Positions 25,341 through 37,870 of a stretch of DNA of 64,000 nt are shown here, piece after piece (the first letter of the stretch is position 1; each line of letters opens with the position of its first letter). The notes beneath the pieces were generated by a model, which was not told the origin of the DNA, ran no database searches, and saw only the letters and a list, made by a program, of their open reading frames with translations. The DNA comes from Whalleya microplaca. Taxonomy: Eukaryota; Ascomycota; Sordariomycetes; Xylariales; Xylariaceae. The position numbers and the translations under genes are program-made. The stretch is taken from assembly GCA_022497155.1 (NCBI GenBank), contig MU385735.1, forward strand, positions 372,001 through 436,000. Reading direction: 5' to 3'.

Positions 25341-26501
25341 ATGGTGTTCATGACCATCCTGGCCGCACTGGCCGCAGCTCTATCGTTGACTTCCACAGTC
25401 GCCGGACACCCTGGGGAGCAATACGGCAAACAGGAGGCACTGGAGGAAGCAGTAAATGCCCATGTTGTCGCTGAGATTAATGCAAGGGCTCTGGAAGCAT
25501 GTTCAAATTCTCCAGAAGTAAGAGCCCGAAAAGAACGCGCAATAGCACGGAGGGCAGCTACTTTTGCACGACTTCGTCAAGATAGGGGCATCGAAGACGG
25601 TAACACCACCTAATATTTGACACCCTTGGCAGTCAGCTAATGTGTGCCAGCTTCATGGCTTCATCGCCGCGATGCAGCCTCCCTGAGTCAGTGGGCGGCG
25701 GTATCGCACGACAAGACGGGCACCTTCAATTTCAATAAAGAAACCCCAACCTCAGAGATCTTTGGCTCGAACACCAGCTGTGTCCTGACGCCGGATAATG
25801 CAAATGGTCCCTACTTCGTGAGACAGGAAACTATCCGCAGCGACGTGGTCGAAGACGTCGTGGGGGTACCGGTGCACCTCGAGCTTCAGTTCATCGACGT
25901 GCAAACCTGTCAGCCCGCGACGGAGATCCTCGTCGACACTTGGTCGTGCAACGCAACCGGGGCGTACAGCGGCGTCAGTGCACGGGGAGAAGGCGGCCTC
26001 AGCACCACATACCTCCGTGGCGTCCAGCCCACAGATCAGGACGGCGTCGTCAGCTTCGACACGATCTTCCCGGGACACTACGGGGGGCGGGCCACGCATC
26101 AGCACCTGATCGCACACGTCGGCTCCGAGACGCTCCCCAATGGCACGTACACAGGCGGAAGGGTGGCGCACCTGTCGCAGCTATTCTTCGACCAGACGTT
26201 GCGTGACGCCGTCGAGGCCACTGCGCCATATAACACGAACCAGATCCCGAAGACGACGAATCTCAGGGACATGTTCACGGGCTACGCCGCTACGCCAAAC
26301 TACGACCCTTTCCCAAACTATATCATGCTGGGTAATGGCTTCGCGGACGGCATCTTTGTCTGGGCTGAGATGGGGTTGAACACCTCGTCCAATTGGGATG
26401 ATTATGCATCACATGCAGCGACTTGGAAGGAGGGAGGCGGATACGATAATCCGGATTTCAACCTCTTTGCAATAATTAGACCACCACCATCGCATGGCTA
26501 A
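25341..26501 (+). CDS. Secreted intradiol ring-cleavage dioxygenase
   Basis: Exons 25341-25599 and 25651-26501 give 369 aa. I chose the ATG at 25341 because MVFMTILAALAAALSLTSTV is a good signal peptide; an in-frame ATG 33 bp upstream would bury it. Residues about 35-86 are a charged helical prodomain, and the catalytic domain follows. The four iron ligands of intradiol dioxygenases are present: Y141 in NGPYFV, Y230 in IFPGHYGGR, and H236 and H238 in RATHQH. The family opens catechol-type rings between the two hydroxyls with non-haem Fe(III). Secreted fungal members are thought to act on lignin- or plant-derived aromatics; the exact substrate here is unknown. The C-terminus is Pro-rich and ends RPPPSHG. 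Confidence 0.94.
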
Positions 26502-27482
26502 GGGACGCGTCTTCTGATGGGGAGATGGATAGAACGTAGGCCATTCTGTAAAAGTAATGATGAAGAACGCAGTGATATAGTATCTATACATTTTTTCAGC
26601 TCACAGCCGGTCGAAGGGTGACATGAAAACTTGGTCTCAAAATGGGGTCCTCCTAACGAAGTTCTCATGTAAAGGTTTCCGTGAACTACGAAGTATACCT
26701 CCATACGACTCTCAATCCGACAAGTTCCAACTGCTGTTTGAACCATAACATGATGTTCATGACACTCTTGCGGGACACCAGCAGCTTACTATCTCTGCCC
26801 TCGCTCGTAGTTGCCAAGTTAAGGTCAGTAGAAGCAGAGATATCCTGTTACCAATTAATATAGTCGTAAGACAAGTCTTTGCATCCCTGGGTAGCAGGCC
26901 TAACGTGTATTGATGGTTTTCTTGGGCTGGTCTGGGCATGAGGTTCTCTTCGACCACAACGGCTAGGCCGGGGAACATATAGTGGGTAATCTCAACCTTG
27001 AGCTTTGAAGTTAGGAGCCTAAGCATGGGATTAATTTATTTCATAAAATCCGCCGCGGATTTGAACGAACTCTTGTGTTGTGTGAAATATGGAGAGTCAC
27101 TATTTATCTCCATCATAATCTGGAGGTTAACTCACAGTTGAAAGTGAGCCAGCGAGTGATTGCTTTCATGTATATTATTAGTATTCTATTAGTTGTTTCT
27201 AAGTTTTATACCCGACTTCTAGTTTCAATACTGAAACCCAGCACACCGACATATGAAAACATCAAGCTAAGTAGCTAAAATCCCTTCCCAGAAGGCACCG
27301 AAGAATAATACAAACCACTCAACCGTATTTTCACCTTCCCATCCCCTATTATTAAGTATACCCAACCACGACGACCGCTCCGATCCGAGCACCAGTGCTC
27401 AGAGGTCCGTCCCTTCACCCTCATCGCAAGGCCACATAGCCATTTACTCACCCCTCAACCCAGCCCAGCCCAGCCAAGAACC
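26502..27482. other. Intergenic region without recognisable gene
   Basis: This stretch lies between the convergent ends of the dioxygenase gene and the Gly-rich protein gene. AT-rich sequence with only short frames is present. Nothing else is recognised. Confidence 0.6.
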
Positions 27483-29012
27483 TTACATAAAAAGCAGCGC
27501 AAAATCGCCCTTCTCCTCCCCCAGCCCATCAACAGGCAAAAACTCATGCTGCGCCCCCGTCCAAAACCGACAATTATCCCCCGCCTCCGGCTTACGCTCA
27601 TTCCACGCGGCCCCCAGACACTCGGCCGCGACCCCGGACCCGGCCTTGGCAATGGCGCCGCGCTCGCAGTGCGCCAGGCACTCCGTGTGCGAGGGCGCGG
27701 TCGCGACCTCGCCCCCCGGGAACGCGGGGGGTGCGATCCCGCACCGCACGCGGTAGCTGTGCACGAGCTCCTTGTGCACGGTCTCGGGTTTCTTGGGAGC
27801 GCCGCCGCCGAGCAGGCCGTCGAGCAGCGAGTCCACGTCGTCGAGGTCCAGCTTCGCGAGCCCGAGGAGGTCCAGGTACAGGTCGAAGGAGTGGGGGTCT
27901 AGGTCCTGGATCGTGGTCACATCGATCTGCACGTAGGTGCTATCGCAGAAGGCGGGGAGGGCCGGCGGTGCGGCGGGAGGGGCGGCAGGGCTGATGGGTT
28001 TTGCTGGTGTGGGGATGGGGAGGAGATGAATGGGGTTGGGGTTCGTCGGGGGGTTAGGGGATGGGACTGGGGTTGGCGCTGGCGCTGGCGCTGGCGAGTT
28101 GTGGATGACGGGCGGGTTGATAGGGATTGGGATATGGACCGGAGGATGAGTAGCCACAGGCGGGTTCGTCTTGGCAGGACCACCTGGACCACCTGGACCT
28201 CCCGGACCTCCCGGTCCGCCTGCACCACCCGCACCACCTGGTGCACCAGGGCCTCCTGCACCACCGGCTCCCCCAGCTCCACCATTACCGCCGTTACCGC
28301 CCGGCGCGCCTGCACCACCAGGCCCACCAGCTCCACCGGCACCTCCTGCACCTCCCGCTCCTCCGGGGCCACCAGGACCTCCTGGGCCACCAGGCCCACC
28401 GGCGCCGCCGTCACCGCCCTTGCCGCCAGGACCCCCTAAAGCAGGGGGCGATGGAGATGGCGGTGGCGGCTGTGGAAATGGGTGTAGCACTTGCGAGGGC
28501 GTCGGCGAGGGTGTTGTAGGTTGCACTGGGAGATGGATGGGAGCAGGAGCTTCATGAACCGGGGGAGCCTCATGGTCAGGAACCGGACCAGCTGGGCCTC
28601 CCGGACCTCCAGGGCCACCGGGTCCTCCAGCTCCGCCATTCCCACCCGCACCGGGCTGACCGCCTTCGGGTCCGTGGATCCACGGCGGGATATGGACTGC
28701 ATTAGGCGGTTGAGTTTGTGGGATGACTATCTTGGACGTAGTGGTAGTAGTCGTAGTAGAAGAGGAAGACGATGGAGAGGGTTGCACGTGAATCTCATGG
28801 GGAAGAGGAGTGGACTTCGTGGGCGTTACGCAGATGGTATCCGGGTGGACATCGACGTGGTGCTGTTCCTGGATGCGGATGTTGACGGTGTTGCAGACGC
28901 CGAGGTCTATTGCCGCGGCGGCGATGTCGAGGATACAGCCCCCTGTCGACGGCAGGTACTGCACGCCGAGCTGCGTGAGGATGTGAGGGTTGGATTGTGC
29001 GAGGCTGGCCAT
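27483..29012 (-). CDS. Gly-Gly-X (collagen-like) repeat protein with Cys-containing C-terminal domain
   Basis: Single exon, 509 aa. The order is: N-terminal domain with three Cys (about 1-62, hydrophobin-like in feel but not in pattern); a Ser/Thr linker; a first Gly-Gly-Pro/Ala block (about 114-143); a Pro/His-rich linker; a long Gly-Gly-Pro/Ala/Asn block (about 193-279); a Pro-rich linker; and a C-terminal domain (about 353-509). That domain carries Cys at 356, 424, 445, 449, 465 and 481 in an apple/PAN-like spacing (family guess only). Every third residue of the blocks is Gly with Gly often next, which suits collagen-like or polyproline-II bundle folding. No signal peptide is visible, although a cell-surface role would be expected. 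A missed upstream exon is possible. The opposite strand also reads as Pro-rich repeats. Confidence 0.75.
   Translation of the reverse strand: MASLAQSNPHILTQLGVQYLPSTGGCILDIAAAAIDLGVCNTVNIRIQEQHHVDVHPDTICVTPTKSTPLPHEIHVQPSPSSSSSTTTTTTTSKIVIPQTQPPNAVHIPPWIHGPEGGQPGAGGNGGAGGPGGPGGPGGPAGPVPDHEAPPVHEAPAPIHLPVQPTTPSPTPSQVLHPFPQPPPPSPSPPALGGPGGKGGDGGAGGPGGPGGPGGPGGAGGAGGAGGAGGPGGAGAPGGNGGNGGAGGAGGAGGPGAPGGAGGAGGPGGPGGPGGPGGPAKTNPPVATHPPVHIPIPINPPVIHNSPAPAPAPTPVPSPNPPTNPNPIHLLPIPTPAKPISPAAPPAAPPALPAFCDSTYVQIDVTTIQDLDPHSFDLYLDLLGLAKLDLDDVDSLLDGLLGGGAPKKPETVHKELVHSYRVRCGIAPPAFPGGEVATAPSHTECLAHCERGAIAKAGSGVAAECLGAAWNERKPEAGDNCRFWTGAQHEFLPVDGLGEEKGDFALLFM
27969..28710. repeat. GC-rich Gly/Pro-coding imperfect repeats
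   Basis: Imperfect 9-bp units of the type GGTCCXGGX occur on the coding (minus) strand, mostly 28174-28432 and 28584-28670. They encode the Gly-Gly-X blocks. The repeats have diverged at third positions, which suggests protein-level selection and not very recent expansion. Length variation between strains is likely. Confidence 0.7.
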
Positions 29013-30070
29013 TTTGCTTATCTAGGTATGGATGGATATGGCTGTGATGTATTAGATGTGAAATAATTGTATTGTATATGTGTTTGTAGTATTGTGTGGT
29101 TGGATTAAGTTGGTCTTGTAGCGGTGGATTATTAGTATGGTGTATGAAAGGAACGTTGGCGTATTCAAAGTAGTAGTAGGGAATACTGGTAGGTGATAAG
29201 AGGGAGAAAGCAAGTCGCAAATGCGACGTTATATCGTATTATTGTATTAGATCCTATGTCGAAAGATAGGAAAGTAGAAGTGATTGTGTGTCCCTGCAGA
29301 AGAGAAGTGGTTGAAAAGGTCGAACCATCAGTGTCTTCTTATACTAGTAGTCGTGACACCTCTTCAAAGGTATCATTACCAGGGGCTTCAGTCGCCCCGT
29401 TCAGGGACGTTGGATTATTGAAGCCATCGTCCCTCGGATCCAATTAATCGCCTCTCCCTAATGACTGGTTCAGTCAGTTTTGGGGGGAGGGGTTCTCTAT
29501 CAAGACAACGATTGCTTCCTAAAGCTGAAAAGGCTAATGATAGTAGGAAGCCGGTTTACGAATTCAAGTTAGCGGCCTTTACTCGAAGGGTTAGCATGTG
29601 TCTTATATTGAAACTGGGCGGAAAAAAGGGAAAATCGATGCTGGTATAAGTGTTTAAGCCAGTTGGGTATAAAGGGAGTAGAGGATCAAGGCAGGGGCCA
29701 TCTCAAAAGCAAAACGGTCAATCGCCATTCAACTAGTAAAACATCTGGCATGTAAAAAAATCAACTAGGTATAATTTATTCACTACAAGGACTCAATCGA
29801 ATTGACAGGATGCACAGATATGTTGGTTCCAAGAAACGCCTGGCCCTATGTGAAGCGTTGCGTATTTCAAAGCAGAAAAAACTCCCGTATTGCTCATTCA
29901 AACCAACTGATGCCTTGCCTCAGACACTCTTGTTCCGTTCCATGTACCCATTCAGGCAACGAGACCCAAACAAAGAAAGTCGGTCCAATTACTCGAAGGT
30001 AACGCCATTCATCATCAACTTTAAGTGTACGTATATCCCGGGTTCATCCTTCATTAGCGGGCGGCTCATT
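29013..30070. other. Intergenic region without recognisable gene
   Basis: This is the promoter side of the Gly-rich gene and the 3' side of the kinase gene. Only short frames without ATG or family features occur. Nothing else is recognised. Confidence 0.6.
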
Positions 30071-32738
30071 CTAGAAGCCGCCAACACTAGTAGGCTTTCC
30101 AGCCCCGGCCCGCCGACCCAATAACGTTGCCCCGTCGAGGCTAAGCTCGAATGCTCCACGCTGCTTATTGCGATCCCGAACCTGTTGTCGAGCAGCTTGT
30201 GCAACGGAGGCACTGTGTTGACCATAGCCCTTGTCCGTTTTTTCTGCTTGGCGATCTCTTTCCCGGCCACGCTCCTGGTCCTTACCCAGATTCGTCTTGC
30301 GCATGCTGTGCTCGAGTTGCTGCTGTGCAGACTTATGCACGTATTCCGAGTCGGATTTCTCCTCTTCTTCTTCTTCAGAGTCCTCGTGAAGGCCAGCGAG
30401 CCGTGATGGTGCTGCGCCTTTAGTACCGATTTGTTTCCGTCGTTTGGCTTCCTCCTCTTGTCGATGTACAGAGTAGCCGACATCGAATATCTCCCGCAGG
30501 TTGACTGCACCGGGTGATCTGAAGTCCATGCGACGTTCACCATCGACAATCCGACCCGCATCGAAAGCACGGAGTGGGTCTGGTGTTGGCTTCTTCTCTT
30601 CACGAGGTGAGGGGCCTGATCCCTGAACCCACGGATGGCTCAAGAACTCGGTAATTGTGTATCGCTTTTCGGGGTCAACAGTGAGAAGATGTGAGATCAA
30701 ATCCTGTGCGGACTTTGATATATCATCCCACCAAGGTGACAAGAAGGTGTACTGGCCCTTAGCAACCTTTTCGGTAAGTACTTCAATACTCTCATCATAA
30801 AATGGAGGGAAGCCACATAATAATGTGTATAACACACAACCTAAAGCCCACATATCAACCGATTTGGAATACCGCTCATCCTTGACGATTTCGGGTGCTG
30901 TGTAACCCACGGTACCACATGGCGTCATGGTCTGTTTATCCCATACAACCTTCGACAGTCCGAAATCCGCGATTTTGATCTGCCCTATTCCGCCGGCACC
31001 TTGTCCCTTGATGAATTCGCCTTCGTCTACCTTATCTTCGTCGCCAGGCTGTTTCGGTTTGGGTAGTTTTGATGGAACGATCGGGATAGGACTAAACAGG
31101 ATGTTTTCAGGTTTGATATCACTATTGCCCTCCACGTTAGCAGGGGTTGATCCAAGAGGGGTCGACTCTGGTATCTCGTGACGTCACTGCCACCCAACAC
31201 AATTGACCGTGCCCATATGGTGGTGGTGGTGGCTGAAGCGTCTGCGACGGTATCATCGAAGATAGCCCGCAACCATTGAAGTGGCAACAAATCTATGAGA
31301 TGTGACTTACCGATGTACGACACCCTTCTCTTCGTGCAAGTACTCGAGTGCCTTTGCAACCTGTACGATGACGTGTCTCGATAGCTCTTCACTGAAGTAA
31401 GTGAGGCGAACGATTTGGTGGAATAACTCTCCGCCAGGAGCCAGCTCGAGTACTATGTAGTAATATTGACGGGATTCCGAGAAATCGACAAGCTTGACAA
31501 TATTAGGATGATCAAGTTGGCGCATAATCTGCACCTCCTTCAAAATATTTGCCCGCTGAACTGACTGTTAGCATCGTAATTGAACTTGAGCCAGAGGGAG
31601 GCTTATTCAGCCGCGAGTATCAGTAGAGACAGGAAAATGAAGACGGGAGATACATGACACCACACCACACCATGCATAGGGAACTTGGATTAGAAACAGC
31701 TGAACCAGGAGGATGCAATGACTGGAAGAACACTGGACAAAAGAAATATAGTCTTCGCACCTCTGCAGCCTTCGGGACCTTCTTAAAGTCCGGATGTAAA
31801 AGCTTGTTGCCCTATCGTACGACCCCAGAGTTGGTAAGGAGACATGAGATTGGAAAAATGGCGACGACCCAAGAAGAAGAAAAGACTTGGTCGGCGACAT
31901 AAAACTCAACCGCCAGCAGTACTCACCTGCATGTTGTTCATTTCGAATTTCCGTACCACCTTGATCGCGACCTCACCAGCATTACTCTTGAGATCTCTCG
32001 CCCGGTAGACGTTGCTGAATGCGCCGTCGCCCATCTTCTCGAGGAGCTCCCATCGTTCTAATCCGGGGTATTTGGGGAATTTGCTCTTGCTCTCGTTCTC
32101 CTCCTGTATGATCTTTGCGATACGTGCATCTTCGTCCCGCTTGCTCTTAGACTGGGAACTGGAGACACTCTGGTTGGCCTCGGCATGGTGAGCAGCGACA
32201 CCGTCGGCCTGTGCGACGCGATTCTGGGCATCTCCTGGCTGGACGGAGTAGGCGTCCGGGAGGGGGTTGTTCTGGCCGTGGCCGGCTGGTAAGCCGGGCT
32301 CCGTTACGTGAGCCATGGCTTTCTGTTGTTGCGCAGCAGTCTGTGTAGGGGAATATTCATGTTTCCGTGGAGGTTCGTCAGAGTTGTTTACCCTGGCCTG
32401 CTTGCCTATTTGGAGTAGATGATGTCAGTGGTGTCCGTGGTCTGTCAGTGGTGCCAGTGGGACATGGGACTTGGGACATGGGACATGGGGCAGGGAGCAG
32501 GTAGGTTGAGGTAGGTTGTACGGTAGTAGCAGATCAGTAATTCCGGGAACTGGAGATCGATCGGGAGGTAGTGGAATTTAAAATTAAACTGTGAGAAAAA
32601 TAGAAGCTGGGAAAAGATGAGGCGGGTGATTGAACGAATTATGAAATTGTGCACACGAGAGGAATGGAATGAAACAACGTGCAGCAACAGCGACGTACCA
32701 TGTCGGATGAAATTCTTTAGCTGCTGGATTGTCGACAT
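30071..32738 (-). CDS. srk1: Srk1/Rck2-type MAPK-activated serine/threonine kinase
   Basis: Exons 32699-32738, 31927-32405, 31311-31555 and 30071-31121 give 604 aa. The first exon encodes MSTIQQLKNFIRH; an in-frame ATG nine bases upstream (MHT) is the alternative start. The kinase domain spans about 132-425, with GDGAFSNVY glycine loop, catalytic K162 in VAIKVVRK, HRD at 254-256 and DFG at 307-309. A roughly 40-residue insert between KPENILF and the DFG loop, with GTVGYTAPEIVKDERYS and SPWWDDIS after it, is characteristic of Srk1/Rck2. These kinases are activated by the Hog1/Sty1 stress MAPK and link osmotic and oxidative stress to cell-cycle and translation control. The C-terminal tail is acidic, then basic and coiled-coil-like. 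Introns of 293 and 371 nt are long for this window. Confidence 0.92.
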
Positions 32739-33172
32739 TGTGTGCATACGTCACACTTAGAGAGGCAGCTATGGCCTTCCCTCTTGAGGTCTGTGTCTAC
32801 ACGTACTGTCAAGAAAAGAAGAGGAAGCAAACAACGACTGCAGCGGTTGCAGGTGCTGAAACCCCCAAATGATGTCAAAATCTGGGTCGAGCAAACCCAA
32901 AAAAGAGTTGCAGGAGTGGTTAGGTACCGTTCACAACCCGAGCCAGCAGCAACTTCTCGGGACGCTGCTGACGATTAAAAAAAAAAAAAATAAATAAAAA
33001 TAAAAACTTTTGGCTCGCTCCTCGTTCTTCTCGAGACTTCGGGTAGGGATCTATAAGGTTATAGTTATAACTCTGGCCCTGGTTATGGTTCAGATGATTC
33101 GGAGTGGACGGCTATCCAGAAACATCAATGTATGTAAGGCGGGTTGGAGGGCTGGCGGGGAACGGGTGTAAG

Positions 33173-33210
33173 GTGTGTGCGTGTGTGTGCGTATGTGCGC
33201 ATATGTGCGT
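33173..33210. repeat. GT/GC alternating microsatellite
   Basis: The stretch is a run of alternating purine-pyrimidine dinucleotides (GTGTGTGC, GTATGTGC and similar), the type able to adopt left-handed DNA. It lies about 450-500 bp upstream of the kinase start. Confidence 0.8.
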
Positions 33211-36200
33211 TTTCGCGTGAGTGTAAAGGTCTTCCGCTGTAAAATCAGGTCTAATTGCGCAATAAATATGGTCTTGATACCGAACACAAAAAAACGAGGC
33301 GCTCAATCGACTGAAGTCTGTGTTTCTATGTATGTGGTCAAGCACGGGGGAGTCTAGTACACCACGAAGCTGACCAGAGGATGATTGTAGGATCTGTCTG
33401 ACCTTCGTTGCGTTGCGTTCTGTAGAAGAGAGAATTGGCAGAAGGAAGAGAAGGTGGAAAATGACGGCGTCCAGTTGGTTTGACGGTGTTCTAGTGTTTA
33501 ACGGCTTGGGAAGGCGGCGAACTACTGTACATACATGTAGACTTATGGGCCTATCTGGGCCTGTAACCGAGATTTGTCCCGCCCGATGATGTAGTGGCTA
33601 GCGCACTGAGGTCCTCCCCTAGACGACCTAGTCTCCTGCGTAGCGTGGAAAAAGCCCTGGAGAGTTCGCCACGGGTGCTGTTCAGGCAGTGTGGGCGGCT
33701 GTGGCTAGGTGTAAATACAGGTATTGTAGGTGAGGGTGAGGCACGTATGTACGTTGTATTGCCGGCCGAGAGAGAGAAGTCAAAAAAGCTGGGAAAATCC
33801 GGAAATTTGGTTAGAGTAGGTCTGCAGGGCGGATGATGACAAGATCCATGTTTTTGCAAAAGAGCCAGAACATATGTAAAAGCCAAGGTTCAATGTTGCT
33901 TTGATTAGCGATGCTGGCTGACAAACGGCTTGATCTGGCACGAGGAGCGACAAAGCGACGAATCAGGATAATCCCAGCGAATGTACTGTGCATTGTCATG
34001 TTGCAAGGAACGCAGTTAGGAAAAGACATCCAAACACTTCTACTCTCACTCTACATGACAACATGACATGACGCCTCTTCATTCATCATCGCCTTCACCA
34101 ACATCGGAAATTAGGCACGCTATCACGGCTGAGACAAACAAATCGCCAATACTCAGGACGTCAGCTAATAAGAGTCCGAGAGGGCCACTTGTACTTACTC
34201 ACTCCATACAGAGTTGAAAGTGAGTCCCGAAAGTCACTGCTGATCTGCGTTTGGAAACATGAATTCAGTATCTACTATGATTCTTACCCCTGAACTGTGA
34301 TGCCATCGTGGCCTGGATCGATGATTTCCAGATCGAGCACGCGGAAGAGTCACTGTCCGAGGAGCGCCTCTTTTCTTGAGCATATAGTGGCATACCAGTT
34401 TATCTGCTTAGTAGGCAAGGGTTGCAGGCAATATGTTGTTCAGCTTGTGAGGTGATTCTTGGTTACAGTGCGCCAGGTCTATTTCAGGCTCTTCAGGCCC
34501 TTAACTCACTCAGCCCGACCTTTCAAGCTATCCGGGAGATGGAACAAGATTTATTACTACCAATGCGGCGATAGTGCCGGGCTCTCACGCTTCATCTCTA
34601 CCTAGGCCGGCATAATAGGGTGACATTGGCCATGTGATAGAGACAAACAACAAAGGAAATGCCATGCTTTCATTCAAGGCTGCAAGGTCATTCATTCAGT
34701 GATTTATTATTCATCCATGGATGCAGCCATTGATGCTCGGTCTCACCCATGACTCTTTTTCAGGCTGGGTCTCTTGCGAATGGTTGATGACGTATCGAAT
34801 AGCGTCATTTCCCTGTATCTCCACTTCTATCCCTGCCATCCCCACTCTTAACCCTGGAAGATTGCGGTGCAGGGACCAGTCAGCTTATGGTGTGACCCCA
34901 ATCAGCATCATCGGTCATTGCCTATGATCAGTCTGGCCAATGGCGACTCTAGAACTCAACTCTAATGAACTCATTACTGCCTACTTATGCTGCATCCCCT
35001 ACAGTCCGCAGGGATATTAAGCGTTAGGACGGCGCTAAGTGCACGGACCAAAAGACACTTCCTTACTGCAATACGGATACACGTACGTACATAATACATA
35101 GTACTGGAAAAGAGAAAACGCCGGGATAGGTGGACAGTGCCCCTATCGCCGTTCTAACAATTAATATCCCTGCGTACTGTATCACACCCAGCTCCCCATC
35201 AGCCAGCCCATTGAGCTGGGTGCTGAGCATGCTGAACTTCAGATGTTACTGCAGATTGAAATCTGCAATTCTTTGCGAGGCTGATTCTTCAGCAAGCGTG
35301 TGTTCGTTCCTTGACTACTCAGATCGCTGGAAAATGATTACCAGCTAAGCTTTGTTCCTCTTTAGCCCCTGAGCCTCAAGAAAGGAAGACAAAAGCTTAG
35401 CCTCGGTGGCACGAAACGTCAAGGTCGTGTATCGCCGGTATGATTTCATCCAACAAACAGCATGTCGCGCAACATTCTTTGAAACGCTCCCATCAATTTG
35501 TTTCGTCCATGAAAATGGACGTTGATCCCAATCCGGGCTCGGTATTCCGGCCTTTGGGAAAACTCCGCATACGTCAGCCAACTTGCTCTCCCCTGGATCA
35601 CCGTCGCTGTGCACTTGTTCATTGGCAGATGCAATGAGAAGCCAATCGTCATAGATATCTACGATCAGCTACGGCTAGAGCCACGAGGCAGCGAGGCTAC
35701 AGCTATCTACATGCTACACACGTTCATTCTGGTCAAATATGTATGTACTAGCTGATAGAAGGAATAAATGCTCCTACATCTGAATACGTATCTGTGGCTT
35801 CCGGTACCCCAAAAAGCACGTGCGCAGTGCGCCGAGACCCAAATGATGCAGTTCCACTCCATTGCATTTTGTTATTTCTGGAAGTTGGGAGCGCACATCA
35901 ACGCATCTTGCATCTTTATTGGTGGAAACACCCCCGCAAGTTGGCAGCTTAGCGACGTGGCGGCAGCCAAACGTGAGGTCTAGATGTACCAGCTGGAGGT
36001 TTGCGTCCGGCTTTAGGTTGTCGACATTTATTTACTCACTTCACTTCACTCGAGTCTTCTATTTCTGCTTTCCATGTCAATTCTATTGTCAGTAAAACCT
36101 CGAAACTTCATTATGCTGACTCGAAGTCTATGAATTTTCTATGAGACCTGAATCATAACTCAAGCGATCGACTAATTCATTCGACCACTACGTCATAAAC

Positions 36201-36543
36201 TTACGACGTCATCTTCTTTTTAGGTACCTTGGGACCCTGAGAACTCCAGCCCTGCAGCTGGTAACCCACGTTGATTACCAATTTGGGTGGTGGTCTCGGC
36301 ACCATCTCAGTCTGGATTCGAATACTCTTGCACTCGGACAAATCTAAGTACCAAATAGAGAATTACTAAACAGCCGCTGTAACCTAATTCAGGAGACGAT
36401 AATCTAGACTCAGACCGTGAGAAAGCGCTTCTTGGAGTGAAGAATGCGTATGTTCGGCCCCACGTATACATATTTTGAGGGGTTCAGGCACCAATAACAC
36501 TTGAGTTGATTGGTCGCCCCGATGTCAATCTTGAACCGCAAAC

Positions 36544-36569
36544 TGCATACATATATTGCATACATATAT
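36544..36569. repeat. Two tandem 13-bp units
   Basis: TGCATACATATAT occurs twice in immediate succession with no mismatch, in an AT-rich part of the large intergenic region. No associated gene is evident. Confidence 0.85.
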
Positions 36570-37870
36570 TGAGTCAATAGAACAAAATCAGGATAAGCAG
36601 ATGAGTCGTAAGCTACATGGTGCTCTTATCGGATTCAGGATATTATAATTAGCATGAACCGAACATCCTGCTTGTCAATAATCCAAACATTGACCTGATT
36701 GGCATTTAGTCCACCACTAAGCTATTTGTAGTTTTTACAACCGAGCTCGTGACTACTACGTACGTGTAGGTAGTTAACACCGGCTTTTAAACACCATGCT
36801 CTCGCATCCAGGAACACACAGCTAATTTCCTTCTTCGTGTTTTCCCCATCATTTCTCTTATAATATGGATTTCTCCTCACTATACCAGATCAAGTATCTC
36901 AGGATGGACATCTGTTTACCTAAGAGGATTCACAGAAAGCCGGGCTCTATCCCACGCAGGTCTGGCAGCCCACGGTATCCACTTGGCGGTCCCAACCGAA
37001 GCCAAAAATAACACTTCCCCACCACTGCATATCCTTCCTCGTACTCAGCCTCAATTCAACGTCCCTTTTCTTCCTTTGTTGGTACCACTGCGGAAATGAG
37101 AGATCGTTGATATACCTAGCTCCACTGCCGGTGGCACGCCAACTGCGTCACAGGTGATGCCCTCAAAATCTCGGTGCTACAGCAGAAAAAAACAAATGTT
37201 TCACAGCGTCTCGTACTGATGCGCTGCTTCTCCAGGAATAGCAACGACGGCGAGGCATCTTGTGCGAACTCCCGCAGGATGAGATAAAAGCTACTTTACA
37301 CGGCATTTCTCGGAGGGATCTAGAGAGTCACGCCTATCGATATTAGCATTGATGCCAACTTCTCACTGAAGTCAGAATAATCACTCTTTGATGTCTATGG
37401 ATGACGCATCAACCTCAGCTGAGATAAGCAAATATCTGCTGTGAGACGCCTGAGCTAGACTGCTGAAAGGAGTAGAATTTTATCGTTGCTGGCCTCGGCC
37501 ATTTCCTTCTTGGGCGAGCATGACAGGCACCATGGGGTAATTGTAGTGTAAGAATTGAGGAGTACAAGCCAGAGTGCAGCTGTCATGTTACAGCTGACAT
37601 ACTCGCATCATGTGGTGCGAGAAGAATCTTCTTGTAGAACCTACGTACATACGAAGTTCCCCTTATTCTAGAACTTTTAAGACTCCATGTAAATGTGTTG
37701 CACAAGCATACGGACTGCAGAGGTCTATTGAAGAATTAGGGAAATAATATCTTAAAGGCGTTGACAACTAGGTATAGTAAAGAAGCAAAAGTCTAGATTA
37801 TGTAAATATTACATTTAAAAGGCTGAATCAATATATACAGATCTATGTTCAAATAACAAAATTAAGCCGA

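Larger units (their letters stand above)
32739..37870. other. 5.1-kb intergenic region with simple repeats
   Basis: No gene is supported on either strand. The part next to 32738 is probably kinase leader or promoter. An A-rich tract lies at about 32976-33006 and a GT/GC-alternating tract (GTGTGTGC and variants) at about 33173-33210. Two perfect 13-bp direct repeats (TGCATACATATAT) are adjacent at 36544-36569. Minus-strand frames at 35345-35652 look weakly protein-like but have no start-to-stop model that I can defend. Confidence 0.5.

Noticed and set aside
25752..26171. Minus-strand frame within the dioxygenase gene
   Set aside because: It is antisense to an exon with all four iron ligands intact.
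28171..28557. Plus-strand Pro-rich frame rich in Gly-Pro-Pro over the repeat region
   Set aside because: It is the complement of the Gly-Gly-X repeats. The minus frame is longer (509 aa) and has unique Cys-containing ends, so I took that as the gene.
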